64,000 bases of DNA from Pontederia crassipes (GCA_030549335.1 CM060183.1:31876768-31940767), one strand, 5' to 3'; counted from the first letter of the stretch, positions 38,501 through 60,937 are shown. A program made the numbers and translations. Notes: generated from the sequence alone by a model not told the origin.

Positions 38501-40790
38501 CTACTGAACCTTGTATTCCAATCCCTCTTTTTTCTTCCACGTATCAAAAGTCATTATTTTTGCGGTTCAAAATGTATGAGAAAAATAGTATTGGCGATGA
38601 AAATTAAAAAGAAAATGATAAGGTGGAGAATTTCTTCAAAGAATTGAGCATTTTTGGAATCGCGTGTTTGTTAATTGTCAATTTTCTTTATTTTGTCTAT
38701 ACGAGTTTATTACATATAGCTTAAAATAAGTAATTTTTTATGTATACCCACATCAGTTTAATTTACTTATTTTAATCCATCACGTTTTTAACCAATAATT
38801 TATGCATTCTTCTCATATTATGCAATAATTAAAAAGTATCGAAATTAGGAAATAAAGTAAATTATGAAGTATGAATTAGTAAAGGAAAGTGATAATAAAG
38901 AAATGTAGATTCGGAATTTGTGAAAGAAATAAAGGTGGAAGAATAGATGGTATATAAGAAACCAGGACACTAATTATAAGGAAATTACATTTGAAATTTG
39001 TGAATAAAAAATGGGAAAGAGAAACAAAAAGATCTAAAGTGGAAAAATATTCGCAAAAATTCCAAAACTAAGGAAAATACTGTATTAAAGTTATTATAAT
39101 AAATATATTTGAAAAAAATATTTTATTAACATTTATCTATTTTAAAATGATGATTAATAATTAATTATTTAATTACTTTCTATTTCTTTCACTTTTTCAT
39201 TTATACTATATTTTGAAAGAAACATAAATCTTTTTATTTTAAATAGAACGATTCATTGTAATCCGTTGAATTGGTCAAATGGATTGATCGATCTATGGTC
39301 GGTCGGATTTTAAAAGTATTACTCCTACCGCCTCCTATTGAGACGAATTGGTCAAATGGATTGAGACGAAGCTACTTGAGTAGTTGCATAATTTATTAAT
39401 GTCCTCCATCACACAAGTAATTAACACTAACCTTGTATTATGATTACAGCTAATAGTCACCTTTTTCATGCATATTCTATCGAAAATATCCAGCACGAAA
39501 TGTATGATCACGAGGAAATTATGCTATAAAACCATGTGGTATGCCATTTTTCTCCACTACTGCTACAAGAAAGATCTATTATCTATATATAAAAAATTTG
39601 ATTCCATGTCACAACCTAAAAATAAAAATTTGATTCCATGTCCCGACTTTGTATGTTAATTAACTATTAAGGTAAATCTGCCACATATATTACCTCAAGG
39701 TGTCATTGTTCAATGGCCCCATGTTGACTCGGAAAAAGAGGGCGAGATCCGATTGAGTCATGTTGTACATGGTGTCCTTGAGGGGTCTCAACTCCAATGC
39801 AGAAATGAAAGGGTCTCCGTTCCCTGTGTTTATCAAGCAAATCGACATGAAATCGGTAGCAGCAATTGTCAAAGCCTCTGGACTGTAAATAGAGGACGCA
39901 TCAGTTATTTTCAGCGTCTTCCAGTGGTTGATCCCTAAATGCAGGTCAAACTGTAAAGGGTTGATGGCATTGGTCTTGTTCTTGCCATCGTAGTTTCCGT
40001 ACATGAATCTTGCTCTCACCAAGTACTTCTGAGATTGCACCACCGGCAGGGTGTAGCAATTCCGATCTCCGGTCGGAAAGCTTCTTACGTTTAACAACTG
40101 CGAAGGAAGCGTGGAGATCTTGTAGTCTGCGCTAATGTTGTAGATTGAACCCGTATCGATATATCGCTCATCGGAGACGTATGATATATTTGTCACTTTG
40201 TCCACATAACTAGATTGGCTAGCGATGCCGCAATCGATACTCAAAAAATTGTCTGCAATAAAAAAAGTAATTAACGGTAAATTAACAAAATAAATAATGA
40301 TAAATCATCTGATTAATATACTTATTAAAAAGGTTAACCTTCTTTCCCCTCTAAATTATTTAAATGATTATTTCCTCCATTTTCTTCAAATAATTTCTCT
40401 TCACTTTTTTTTTATCCTCCCTCCTCTTCAAATAATTCCCTTCATTTGCTTCTAATATCCACATGCACCTAAAAGAAGGGGCACTTTCTATTCATTATAG
40501 AAATATATGTATCTTATTTTATTCATTTTCATTTAAAGTTTTTAAATTTGATTCATAAATTCTTGATCTGATGAATAAAAAAAGAGGAGATATTATGTCA
40601 CTCCTTTAAATAAGGGACACATATTAAGTCCTTAATTTATATAATTGGTTACTACGAAGAGTTTATATCTTGTGTACTATGAAAATGGTCATTTACCTTG
40701 AGAAGATTTAGCATGAACTTGAACGGTGATAGCTGCCATCTTCAAGAGAAACAACAAAATCACCATCTTGGATACACTATGACGTTCCAT
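35554..40790 (-). CDS. Gene B: malectin-like/LRR receptor-like protein without kinase
   Basis: Predicted secreted, membrane-tethered paralogue of gene A. Exons on the minus strand: 40790-40697, 40252-39694, 38423-37948, 37116-36978, 36842-36771, 36399-36328, 36218-36138 and 35803-35554. All borders are GT/AG, phases match, and the sum is 1743 bases (580 codons plus stop). Residues 1-27 form a signal peptide; Met 9 is an alternative start. About 32-376 is malectin-like (SIDCGIASQSSYVD). Next come NWMGDPCSP and three LRR exons (about 423-497). The last exon encodes YNDGADACG, then a Ser-Pro-rich run (about 514-552), a Ser-rich segment, KICK, and a hydrophobic end (SIFVALSLVLTLILIE, 565-580). 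The KICKSIFVALSLVL part aligns with the start of gene A's transmembrane helix, but translation stops inside it. Gene B is therefore derived from a receptor kinase that lost its cytoplasmic half. The tail could be a GPI-attachment signal or a short membrane anchor. The Ser-Pro run suggests O-glycosylation as in arabinogalactan or extensin modules. Confidence 0.87.
35640..35756 (-). repeat. AGTCCG hexamer repeat encoding Ser-Pro
   Basis: About 19 hexamer units of AGTCCG and variants (AGTTCG, AATCCG) on the coding strand of gene B. They encode alternating Ser-Pro with some Ser-Ser. The array lies entirely inside the last exon. Genes A and C have no counterpart at the matching place. Confidence 0.95.
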
Positions 40791-40879
40791 CTTGCTTTTG
40801 GAATTATGCACCTGAATTGCTCGATCCCCAAGCTAGGGGCTTAAGTTCGGGGGCTCTGAGAAGAACGGGAGAAGTGTTG

Positions 40880-40887
40880 TATTTATA
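40880..40887 (-). promoter_or_regulatory. Candidate TATA box of gene B
   Basis: TATAAATA on the minus strand, about 90 bases before the ATG at 40790. A W-box-like core TTGAC lies just upstream on the same strand, near 40895-40900. Confidence 0.6.
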
Positions 40888-40899
40888 TGAACTCCTTGT

Positions 40900-42086
40900 C
40901 AAAGCTAACCATGTTAATTTGTATTTATACAAACGCGGTTTAGCCTTGTTTGGAATCTTATAGTGTATCCAAGATAAGATGCGTCGCATTTATATAAACA
41001 TAATTCCACAAGCGTTGTATTACTTCTACATGTCAATGCCGTCCATTTTAATACGTGGAAAAGTACTTGAAGAGCATGGAAAAGATTACTCCTTGTGAAA
41101 GGTCATTAATGACTGGCTTCCTATGGACTCTATAATGGTTCAACTTGTGCCCACTCATTTTTTAGTTTAACTTCTGACGCATTATATGCATGAAATCCAA
41201 AAAGAACAGGTAGCTGCTTTTATTTCTATTTCTTTTACTAGGAAGAAATATCAATAAATTGTTAAAATTGAACTGGATCAGCCAGTCTTAGGTTCAATAA
41301 TAAATAGTGATTCGGACTGATTCAAATCAAATGAAAAAAAAAATTGGAAAACAATTATTGAACAGTGCACCGGGTTCCACTCAAGTTTCTTCTTATTTGA
41401 AATTCAAGAAGAGTCTTAATTTATTCAGATTGTTTGAAAAATTCTAACGACTTATTCAACACGGTTTTTGGGTTCTAGTAGAAAACAAGAAGGTGATATG
41501 ACAATTAAATCTGTGGATGGATAAAGACAAAAAAATAAAAGAGAAGAATTAAGATAACAAGTAACAAGGGGAAAAAAGATATAAATGGTGATTTTAGGTA
41601 AAAAGAATGAAATTACTTACCATTTTTTTAACTTATATTAATTTGACTTTAAAAAGAAATTAAAATTAAAAATAATAGCAACTAGTATAAATGATAAATT
41701 AATTATTGTCGAACGATTTAAAAATCTCTTGTTGTTTATCCATGCATTAATCTATAACGTTTAATTCAGTTAGTTAGAAGTTCTTTGAATTGGTCTCATA
41801 TATCAAATGATTTTAATCCGGTCTTCTCCATGGGCTTTTGTGGACAGAGATGTTAACGTGATGGACCTGCAGAAAGACTCGCAAATAGACTCACCGCTAT
41901 GGATAGTGATGTATATCAAATGGTCACCCAAAACAAAATGGTCCTCGTAAAGTCTACGAGGAGGTTCGGTGTCAAGTCGTGAGTATTTTTTTTCTCCTCA
42001 TTTTCATTCATTGATTCATTAATTATTAATAAAGGATTATTCTAAAGATAAATAATAAAGAATTGGCCTCAATTTAGATCTCATGT
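40900..42086. other. Upstream of gene B; start of partial duplicated block
   Basis: No gene is supported. From about 41695 (TTAATTATTGTCGAACGA) the sequence matches 44549 onward (TTAATTATTGTCGAGCGA). It is one of three copies of the DNA that lies downstream of the receptor-kinase genes. Confidence 0.65.
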
Positions 42087-42527
42087 AGGGTGTGAAGAAA
42101 TTTGATTCAACTCGATCAAATTTGATCGGATCGGGTCAAAGCTTTTAGGAATAGAAAATTTAACTCAACCTCACTTAATTTCGGTTGAGTTAGGTCGGAT
42201 CGGATGGTCTAAATCACTTAATAACTTTTTTTTAAAATTATTGTCTTACTTTTTATATTTATTGTAATATAAAAAATTATTTAATAATTATTATAAAATA
42301 TGTTTGTTAAATATTTGCGCATTATTTTCATAATTAAAATATTTTTTAATATTTTATTTTAAATCAACTATATAACTAAAATTAAGTAAAAAATAATAAA
42401 TAAAAAAATCGAATCATCAGTTCGGATCGGGTAGGATCGACTCAGGTTGGGAAATTCCAATCCGTATCCAACCCAAACCCCCATCGGGTTAGGTTTGAAT
42501 CGACCCAACCTGATCCAATCTGATGAA
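42087..42527. mobile_element. hAT-like MITE, truncated at one end
   Basis: It starts TAGGGTGTGAAG and has GATCGGGTC-type subterminal sequence, but the far end stops at CAATCTGATGAAGG and lacks the AACACC terminus. It sits at the same place as the element at 44946-45436 within the duplicated block, so both descend from one insertion. Confidence 0.65.
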
Positions 42528-42826
42528 GGATTATAATGCCTACATTGTTCCATTTTATTAATTAAGATGGAGACGCATTATTATGGTTAAACTCATACGA
42601 ACTAATTTCACAATATGCATAATCTCGGATAATCTTTAGCTAATAAAATAATTTTAAAAAACTTGATATAAGTTGGAAAGTTATTTCGTAGGCCAAGAGG
42701 GATATTCTCTCGAATAATAGGGCTACATAGTGGCAGACGGTAAATTATTAAGGTACAAATGTGAACTGTTAACGTGTTTTTTTTACATTCTGCTTTATGA
42801 TAAGAGAAAAGAGGCGCTACTTGCGC

Positions 42827-43711
42827 TAAGCAGCTAGGGCTGAGCACGGGTCGGACCGACCCGGTCGACCCGGACCGGCCCGACCCGAAAAGTCGGGTAA
42901 ATAACTCGGCTCGAATTAGATCCGGGCCGGAATCGGGTCCAAATCTTAAAAAACTCGGCGGGTTCGGGTCAAGACCGGGTTTGTCATTTCAATACCCGAC
43001 TCGGGTTATTTGTTCACTATATAATCCCATTTCACCTTTTTTTTCTCATTTTCCCCTCTCCCTTTCTCTCTCCCATTCTCTCTCCGTCTCTCGCCCTCAG
43101 CCCCTCTCCCCGTCTCTCGCCCTCTCCCTCTCTTTCACACGGGCCGCACGACGATGGCGGCAGCGCAGCGACTCCGACCGACGACTCCGACCTCCCTCTC
43201 CTGACTCCCCCCTCTCTCTCTCTTCTTGGTCGCCAAGGTCGGATCGACCGCCAAGCGCCGGATCTGGCGCCTGGCGGTCGGATCCGGCCGCCAGGCGTCG
43301 GATCGTGGCGCCGGATCCGGCTGCCTGGCGGTCGGATCTTGCGTCCGGCCGCTTGGCGGTCGGATCCGACGCCTGGAGGTCGGATCCGGCCGCCAGGCAC
43401 CGGATCGTGGCGCCTGACGGTCGAATCGTCAGGCGGATCAGGCCGCCAGGCTCTGGCGCCGAATCCGGCCGCCTGACGGTCGGATCTGACGTCGAATCCG
43501 GCCGCCTGGCGGTCGGATCTGGCGCCTGGCCGCCGATCCGACCGCCAAACCCGGTAACATTCCCGGATTTTCGGGTTCGACCCGGAACCGGATCTGGCCG
43601 GGTTCGGGTCCGGTACCGGGTCAAAAATTTTTTTACCTGGTATAATCCGGGTCGGGACCGGGTCCGCTTAGACCCGGACCCGAACCCGGGTTTGCTCAGC
43701 CTATAAGCAGC
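42827..43711. mobile_element. hAT-like non-autonomous element with GC-rich cargo
   Basis: The element is 42835-43703 (869 bp). It begins TAGGGCTGAGCACGGGTC and ends ACCCGGGTTTGCTCAGCCTA, which are inverted termini. An exact 8-bp repeat TAAGCAGC flanks it (42827-42834 and 43704-43711). The interior holds a CT-rich tract (about 43035-43140) followed by GC-rich tandem repeats based on GGTCGGATCCGGCCGCC (about 43225-43550). Long open frames on both strands across this part have low-complexity composition and are probably by-products of the repeat. No transposase is present. Confidence 0.85.
43225..43550. repeat. GC-rich tandem repeat array
   Basis: Imperfect units containing GGCGCCTGGCGGTCGGATC and CCGGCCGCCAGGC in varying order recur about ten times. 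The composition is very GC-rich against AT-rich surroundings. The array is confined to the hAT-like element. Confidence 0.85.
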
Positions 43712-43787
43712 CCATGGAGCGCACCTCCTCTCTTTCTTTCCGAGAGAAAAAAAGAGGTAGATCACATTCGTCTGGATCCTCATACCG

Positions 43788-44545
43788 TCACTATAAGAAA
43801 ATTGTGATTTTCCGATGGGCGATTTCTGACGAAAGGAACTCCGTCATAATTTACGATGGATTTTGCGATGGATAAGCATCCGTCGGATTTTCCGACGGTT
43901 ACATCCGTCAGAAATAAAAATAATAAATTATGTAATTTATTATATCATTATTTTATTTTTCGACGATTAGGAACGTCGAAAGTTCCGATGGATAAGGAGT
44001 ATTTTATTAATATATTTGGCGACAGTTGAAACCGTCATAATTTTCAACGGCTCAGACCGTCGGTAGATAAAATACAATATAATGTAAGGAGTCTTTTATT
44101 AATATAATTAGGGACATATGAAATGGCGCAATTTTCAACGGTTCTAACCGTCGGTAAGTGAAAGATAATATAATATAAGGAGTCTTTTATTAATATAATA
44201 TATTACCGACGGTTCGGACCGTCAGTAATCCAAAAAATAAATATTATATATATGTGAGTAGTATTTTATTATTATAATTAAATACTTTCCGACAGTCACG
44301 ATCGTTGGTAACATTAAAAATAATTAAATATTATATTCATATATATCTTTACTAATTTTTTTACGATCATGATCGTCGATAATTAAAAATACTCTCCCGT
44401 CGTTTCTTTTTTCATTTTTCCGCTTTCCAACTTTCTTTTATATATATATATATATATACTTTTCCACTTTCCATTCTCTATTTCTCTCCCTCTCTCCTCT
44501 CTCTCTCTCCCTCTCCTATTTTGCCGGTCCGACGACGACCCGCCT
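43788..44545. mobile_element. CACTA-type transposon terminus with subterminal repeats
   Basis: The sequence CACTATAAGAAAATTGTGA at about 43790 is a CACTA-superfamily end. It is followed by many short copies, in both orientations, of TTTCCGACGGTT / AACCGTCGGAAA. A longer direct repeat of about 70-80 bp contains ATAAGGAGTCTTTTATTAAT (about 43990, 44095, 44180). The opposite end was not found; the sequence stops at the border of the duplicated block near 44549. It is a truncated fragment with no transposase. Confidence 0.75.
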
Positions 44546-44548
44546 CGA

Positions 44549-46893
44549 ATTAATTATTGTCGAGCGACTTAAAACTCTCTTGTTGTTTATCCATGCATTA
44601 TTCTGTAACGTTTAATTCAGTTGGTCAGAAGTTCTTTGAATTGTCTCATATATCAAATGATTTTAGTCCGGTCTTCTCCATTGGCTTTGAGGACAGAGAT
44701 CAGTAACGTGATGGACCTGCAGAAAGACTCGCAAATAGACTCACCGTTGTGGATAGTGATGTATATCATATCAAACGGTCACCCAAAACAAAATGGTCCT
44801 CGTCAAGTCTACGAGGAGGTTGCGGAGTCAAGTCGTGAGTATTTTTTTCTCCTCATTTCATTAATCAATTAATTAATTAATTATTAATAAAGGATGATTA
44901 TGAAGATAAATAATAAGAAATTGGCCTTAAGTATACATGTCATCCAGGGGTGTCATTGGTCGGATCCTATGAATAAATTTGACCAACCCAATGAAATTTA
45001 GTCGGGTCAAGACCTCTAAGTGCATAAAATCCGACTCAAATCCGACTCGATTCAGGTTGAATCAGGTCGAGTGGTTTTTCTTTTTTTTAAAAAAATATTA
45101 TCTTATTTTTTTATATTTATCTTAATATAAAAATTAATCAATAATTATTACAAAATATAAAATATGTTTGTTGAATATTTGAGCATTATTTTTATAATTA
45201 AATATTTTATTTTAATATTTTCATTTTAAATTAACCATAGAACTAAAAATAAGTAAAAAATAATAAATAATAAAAAAATCGGATCATCGGCTCGAGTCGA
45301 ACTGACTTAGGTTGGAAACTTCCAATCCGTACATGACCCGAATCCCCACCGAGTTGTCGGCCCCGACCCAATCTGACCCAAACTAGGTCGGGACAAGTCG
45401 GGTTCACCAAGTCGACCGGACCCGATGAACACCACTCGTCGATTATAATGCCTACATTATTCCATTTTATTAATTAATTAAGATGGAGACACGTTATGAT
45501 TAAACTCATAGGAACTAATTTCACAATATACATAATCTCCGAAGACCTTTAAGCTAATAAAATAATTTAAAAAAACTTGATACAAGTTGGAATGTTATTT
45601 CGTATGCCAAGAGGGATATTCTCTCGAATAATATGGCTACATAGTGGCACACGGTAAATAATTAAGGTACAAATGTGAACTGTTAACGTGTATTTTTTTT
45701 ACATTCTGCTTTATGATAATGTCAATTTGGCATTCAAGAATTTGTCACGTCACGGTTTTAGTTTTTCAAACAAAATTGTGAGAGGCCCAAGTTTGAAGAA
45801 AGTTGACACGTGTTTTATCAACTAAAATTTATACCAAATCCCGAGATTTGAAATATGGGTAGAAAGTTGAAATATTATAAAATTGTAAGTATAATGTGTT
45901 TGTGTTCTTGAAGTCGAATTGAATATGCAATTTTAATTTTATAAAATGACTTACAGTTGAGTAGAATGAAACGAGAATTAAGACATTGAAATCATTTGTG
46001 TTTATTTTGTTTCATCAAATGAAAAAGAAAATAAACTTTCGTCACAATTTATTGGGAATATCGTCCCAAAACTATAAGTTTTTTTTCAAGTTTCATCAAA
46101 CTAGTTTTTTTTTCGTTTATGCCTTCTAACCGTTATGGAATTTATTTAATTTTTTTTTAAAAAAATGAGATCATGTTTACATTTTCATACGTTTTTTTTC
46201 TCTGAGAAAACGAAAGGACGGACAAAAGACAGGGACCCATGCTTCTCAATCTAATTAATTGTTCAGCATAAAGAATTATTATGATTTACTATTGGACGGG
46301 CAAAATTATTCGAGCCAAGTCATTAATTAAAATGGATTTTATTAATCACGCAAGAAAGTGTACAACTATTAATATATAATAATTTGTCATTATTTGAACG
46401 ATGGCGAAAAAAAATATTATTCTTCGGACCTTTCAATCTAATATTTAAACTAGCTAAGTGTACAAGCGGACCAAGCTAATTTCAATAAAAAAAATTATGG
46501 ATGGTTCAGAGAGATCAATAACCCATCGTTCCATAACTCAATCCATTAGATATATATATGTTTGATGACAAAAAAACCGTAGTCAGTCGATGTTTGTGTC
46601 AAATTTAATGGGGTCATGCCTTTGCTTTTGTTTATCACTAATTTTCCCTTCCATGGCATTCAATTATTTAATTATGTAACAACATATATCAGGTAATACT
46701 TGCAAGAAAAGATAGAACGGCCCAAAATGTAAAGTTGAGGGTCCAAATGTAAAAATTAACAAAATATTACATATGTTATGAACCAATGGAAAAGATGGAG
46801 ATGCTAAGAAATAGTCCTTGATCCATAGAGTTCGACACACTGAATTAACCAACATTGTTCATACACGCAAATACACACTTGTAATAAGCATAC
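44549..46893. other. Duplicated 3'-flank block downstream of gene C
   Basis: No gene is supported. The block is related to 41695-42830 and to 11750-15400. It contains the hAT-like element at 44946-45436. The stretch 45880-46890 is related to 14620-15400 beside gene A. Confidence 0.7.
44946..45436. mobile_element. hAT-like MITE in duplicated block
   Basis: It begins AGGGGTGTCATTGGTCGG and ends CGGACCCGATGAACACCACT, forming inverted termini. Subterminal GGGTC/GACCC motifs and an AT-rich centre resemble 12765-13246. The gene A copy of this block has an empty site near 12230 (ATCATCCATAATAATACC). Confidence 0.78.
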
Positions 46894-47316
46894 TGTTGGA
46901 AATATCTACATCCGGTGATTGAGTGGTGCTCGGTTTCTTGACATGGTATTAGAGCGAGGTTGATCATGATCACTGTGAGCTCCTTCCCCATCGTCGGACG
47001 ACGTCGCAGCTTGCCGGAAGCTCGCCTGCAGCTTCGAAGTTCATCGTTCTTCGGGCGATTTCAAGCCATATGGCGCCGATGAGTCCAGGCGATGTCCGTC
47101 TGGCTGTGGTTGACGCAGATCTGCCGACAGATCTTAGTGCGGAAGCTGCTCTCGTCGTCAGATCTGGTTAATCGAGTTTATTCTTGATTCCTGATTGTGT
47201 TCATTACTTCTTATTCGTCTTTGTTCACTTCATGTTCTTTGAATCTGTATCTTCCTCTTTGTTTTTTCCTCTTCGCCGATCAAGCGTTCTTATGATCTAG
47301 TGTTCTTCCTTTTTCT

Positions 47317-48027
47317 ATGTTTTCTCCCCGTTTCTTTCGCCGAACGAGTTATCTCGTAAGATTGGGAGCTCCGTCTCCATTTCCCGGTGGCGATCATCGG
47401 TTGATTTCCCGACGTTGTCGTCGGAGGGATTGGAGCCTTCTCTCCTTGATTGCCGTTATCGACGTTTCTACGACGTTGTTGTCAACGATCGATTTGTTTC
47501 CGGTTCGTCGATCTTTTTCCGACGTTCTCAATGAGTTGATGAGGTTAAGTGATGTATTGCCTCCAATCTCTTCGTGTCAAAGTCTAATCCTCTGTTTTTT
47601 TCCTTTTCTTAATTCTCTATTCCGTTTCTTCTTGATCTCTGTTTTCGCTTCTTGCTCTTGTGCATTTTTGATTTCATGGCTTCTAAGTGTTCGATGGATT
47701 ATCTTAGTAGTTCAAAGTATCGCCGAATTCAAGTCGAGTTGTTCAATTACTAGCTCGTTTTTCTTTTTTTGCAATCATCTCCGTTATCTTTCAGATATCT
47801 CCTTAGTTCTTAGTGTTTGTTCTTCAGATATCTCCTTAGTTCTTAGTGTTTGTTCTGTTCTTCTTTGCTTTCGTCCATTTCTAACTCCACTTAGATCTTC
47901 ATTTCTGGATCCTGTTTCTATCTCCCGTCGCACAGTCGGTTGTCCGTTGTGCATCGTCCTCTCAGCAAGTTTGTCCCTAGCTTCTGCGACATTTGACCTC
48001 TTTTACAGTGATGGTTTTCGGCCATGA
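47317..48027 (+). other. Open reading frame inside the Copia-like element, unknown
   Basis: A 236-codon open frame without recognisable domain. The product would be rich in Ser, Leu and Phe, with Arg near the start. The surrounding DNA is TC-rich and more GC-rich than the flanks. It may be captured host sequence (leader or intron) or chance. I do not assign a function, and expression is doubtful. Confidence 0.3.
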
Positions 48028-48917
48028 TCGCACCATCGTCTCCAGTTGTTGCAAACTGCCGAGCTTCTTCTCTACAGGAGTTCCTTCTATTTCAAGTGCT
48101 ACGAAGATTGATATTGCAGCTCTAATAATTCGATGGAATGCCTGATACTGATAAAGATATTATCTCTTGGAAGTCAATTATGAGTGGGTGTGGTGAATGC
48201 ACTTCATGTTGGATGAGTTGTTTGTTGAGATGTAGTTTGCAGAATTGTTCGTTAGAAGATGCTTGCGCATGCAGTTTCTTTTATCAGTGATTGTCGACGT
48301 GTTGTCATGCCAAGTTTTTCATGTGTCTTCAGTTCAGCCGCGCGCCAGCATGTTTTTTCTATGACGTCTCCAATTGTTGCCAGCTGCCGATATTTTCTTT
48401 ATAGGTGTCAACAAATTGCTGATCGGTGCCTCTCAGCATTATCAACTTAGGCACCTGCGTGCTGTAGTATATTCTGCTATCACAGTGATGACATCTCTAT
48501 GGGCACAGTGATGATTCAGATTCAGTTTGTTTACTCATGGAGGAAGCAATTAATGTATTTTATGTTTCATTCTGATGTTGTACGGTGTTCCCTACCTATT
48601 TCAGAGAGCTAGATTGGTTTGGTTGCTTCTCCAGCATGCCGTTGATGTGTTCGATAATATATATTGCCACAGGGGCACCATATTCTAGGGCTTTCTTCAG
48701 TGGCTCTGCCCTCTTCTTCGCAGTCTTGACCACGACCAGCTGAATCTTGAAGTTGCCGCGGTCCAAGTCTCTTCGCGGTGTCAACTTAAGGGGGCTGTTG
48801 GAAATATCACATTGTCATAGCAGCAGCACGTTGTCGAATTGAGAGTTGCAAAGATAAAGTTAGTTTGAAACGTTATCTTGTATCGGTTCTACTTTCTCCA
48901 TATCGGTTATATTTTAG

Positions 48918-48925
48918 TATAAATA
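48918..48925 (+). promoter_or_regulatory. LTR TATA box of the Copia-like element
   Basis: TATAAATA within the 3' LTR. The matching part of the 5' LTR is deleted, so the element cannot start its own transcript from a normal 5' LTR promoter. The box points away from the element, into the antisense of gene C. Confidence 0.6.
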
Positions 48926-49291
48926 GGTCTCTATAGTGTGAGTTGGTTAGAGTGTGTCATTGTAGCGTTCTTTACTTTTAATAGAATTTTATCTCCTTTG
49001 CCTCCTTCACTTTTTCCCTTCTACGTATTCGCTTTCCTCTTCCATTTCTTTCCGGCGAGTGAGAGATCTACATCCGATGATTGAGTGGTGCTCGGTTTCT
49101 TGACACATACACTTAATAGTTCTTGATCCATACAGAAATCCTTTACATACATCTTTATTTTTAGGGCAAATGCAGAAATATTATTCGACAACACGGCCTT
49201 TCTCAAATAATTCAACTTCAAGTAAAGACGAGGAAGGATCACACATCATATCGCTGAGATCGAATGATCGATGGACTGACCATGAACTCAT

Positions 49292-60200
<10,909 letters not shown>

Positions 60201-60914
60201 CTGCAAGAAAAAAATCGGTTATGAACCAGTCAGTTTTATGTAATTTCTTTTATTCACTACAAATATTACAAAGATCTATTTTGTCAAAAATAAAACAGAA
60301 AAGAAAGTAGAAATCTAAAAAATAAAATTCCGCAAATTTCTTATGATCGAAAATCCAGATCCTGATCGTGCTTGAGATGAAAACCAAAAAGTTTTTTACC
60401 GGAAATAAAAAAATTACAGCTACGTACTTATTTTGAGGGAATGAAGTGACAAATAAGAAAACTCCTAGTAGAAATATTTTCTCGGTTGAACAAAAAGTAG
60501 CATAGAGATGGAGGAAACGTTTAAATATTTTTTTTATTTTTAATTATTTTTATTGCTATATCCTAAAAACTAAATAGATTATAATTTATTATTCATTTAT
60601 TTATTACAAATTATAGATTTATAACAATATTATAAATAGTTAAAAAAATGAGTGCAGCTTTGACGACACGGCCGACCTGACTGTGCCAATTTGTGTCAAT
60701 TTGGTCCAAATGCCATCCGGCACGACAAAATACTTAGCGCCATACGACTTGGGGCATGGTCAAATATAATTTGACCGGTCTAAAAATCATCTCACACTAT
60801 TTGAAAGTCCATCTTTACTACACAAGTCAACATATATATTATTTCACAACTAGATAAACAATGGTAGGTGAGTAAAAAAAGTGACGATTTTATGCAAAAA
60901 TTGACCTATGTGAG
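60201..60914 (-). other. Part of intron 1 of gene C
   Basis: The sequence follows the first intron of gene A (23114-23732, then 24566-24690) closely, without the 824-bp insertion. At 60914 the match ends abruptly at CTATGTGAG, where the LINE begins. No exon 1 was found here. Confidence 0.8.
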
Positions 60915-60937
60915 CCCCCCCCCCCCCCCCCCCCCCC
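60915..60937. repeat. Poly-C run (C23) at the 5' border of the LINE
   Basis: Twenty-three uninterrupted C, then T and five C, exactly at the junction between gene C intron and LINE sequence. It could be a slippage-prone C tract of the LINE 5' end or an assembly artefact. Confidence 0.9.

Larger units (their letters stand above)
46889..49110 (+). mobile_element. Non-autonomous Copia-like LTR element with CATAC target duplication
   Basis: The element is 46894-49105. The 3' LTR (48796-49105, 310 bp) begins TGTTGGAAATAT and ends GGTTTCTTGACA. The 5' LTR is reduced to 50 bp (46894-46943) by an internal deletion that keeps both ends. The primer site TGGTATTAGAGC (46944-46955) matches the initiator tRNA-Met type site of Ty1/copia. 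A purine tract AAGGGGG (48788-48794) precedes the 3' LTR. Exact 5-bp repeats CATAC flank the element (46889-46893 and 49106-49110). No gag or pol motifs are seen in the 1.85-kb interior. It lies 182 bases downstream of the stop of gene C. Confidence 0.9.

Noticed and set aside
42981-43783. Long open frames on both strands (241 and 228 codons)
   Set aside because: They overlap a GC-rich tandem array inside a hAT-like element and encode low-complexity Arg/Ser/Pro sequence. No known domain or gene context supports a protein.
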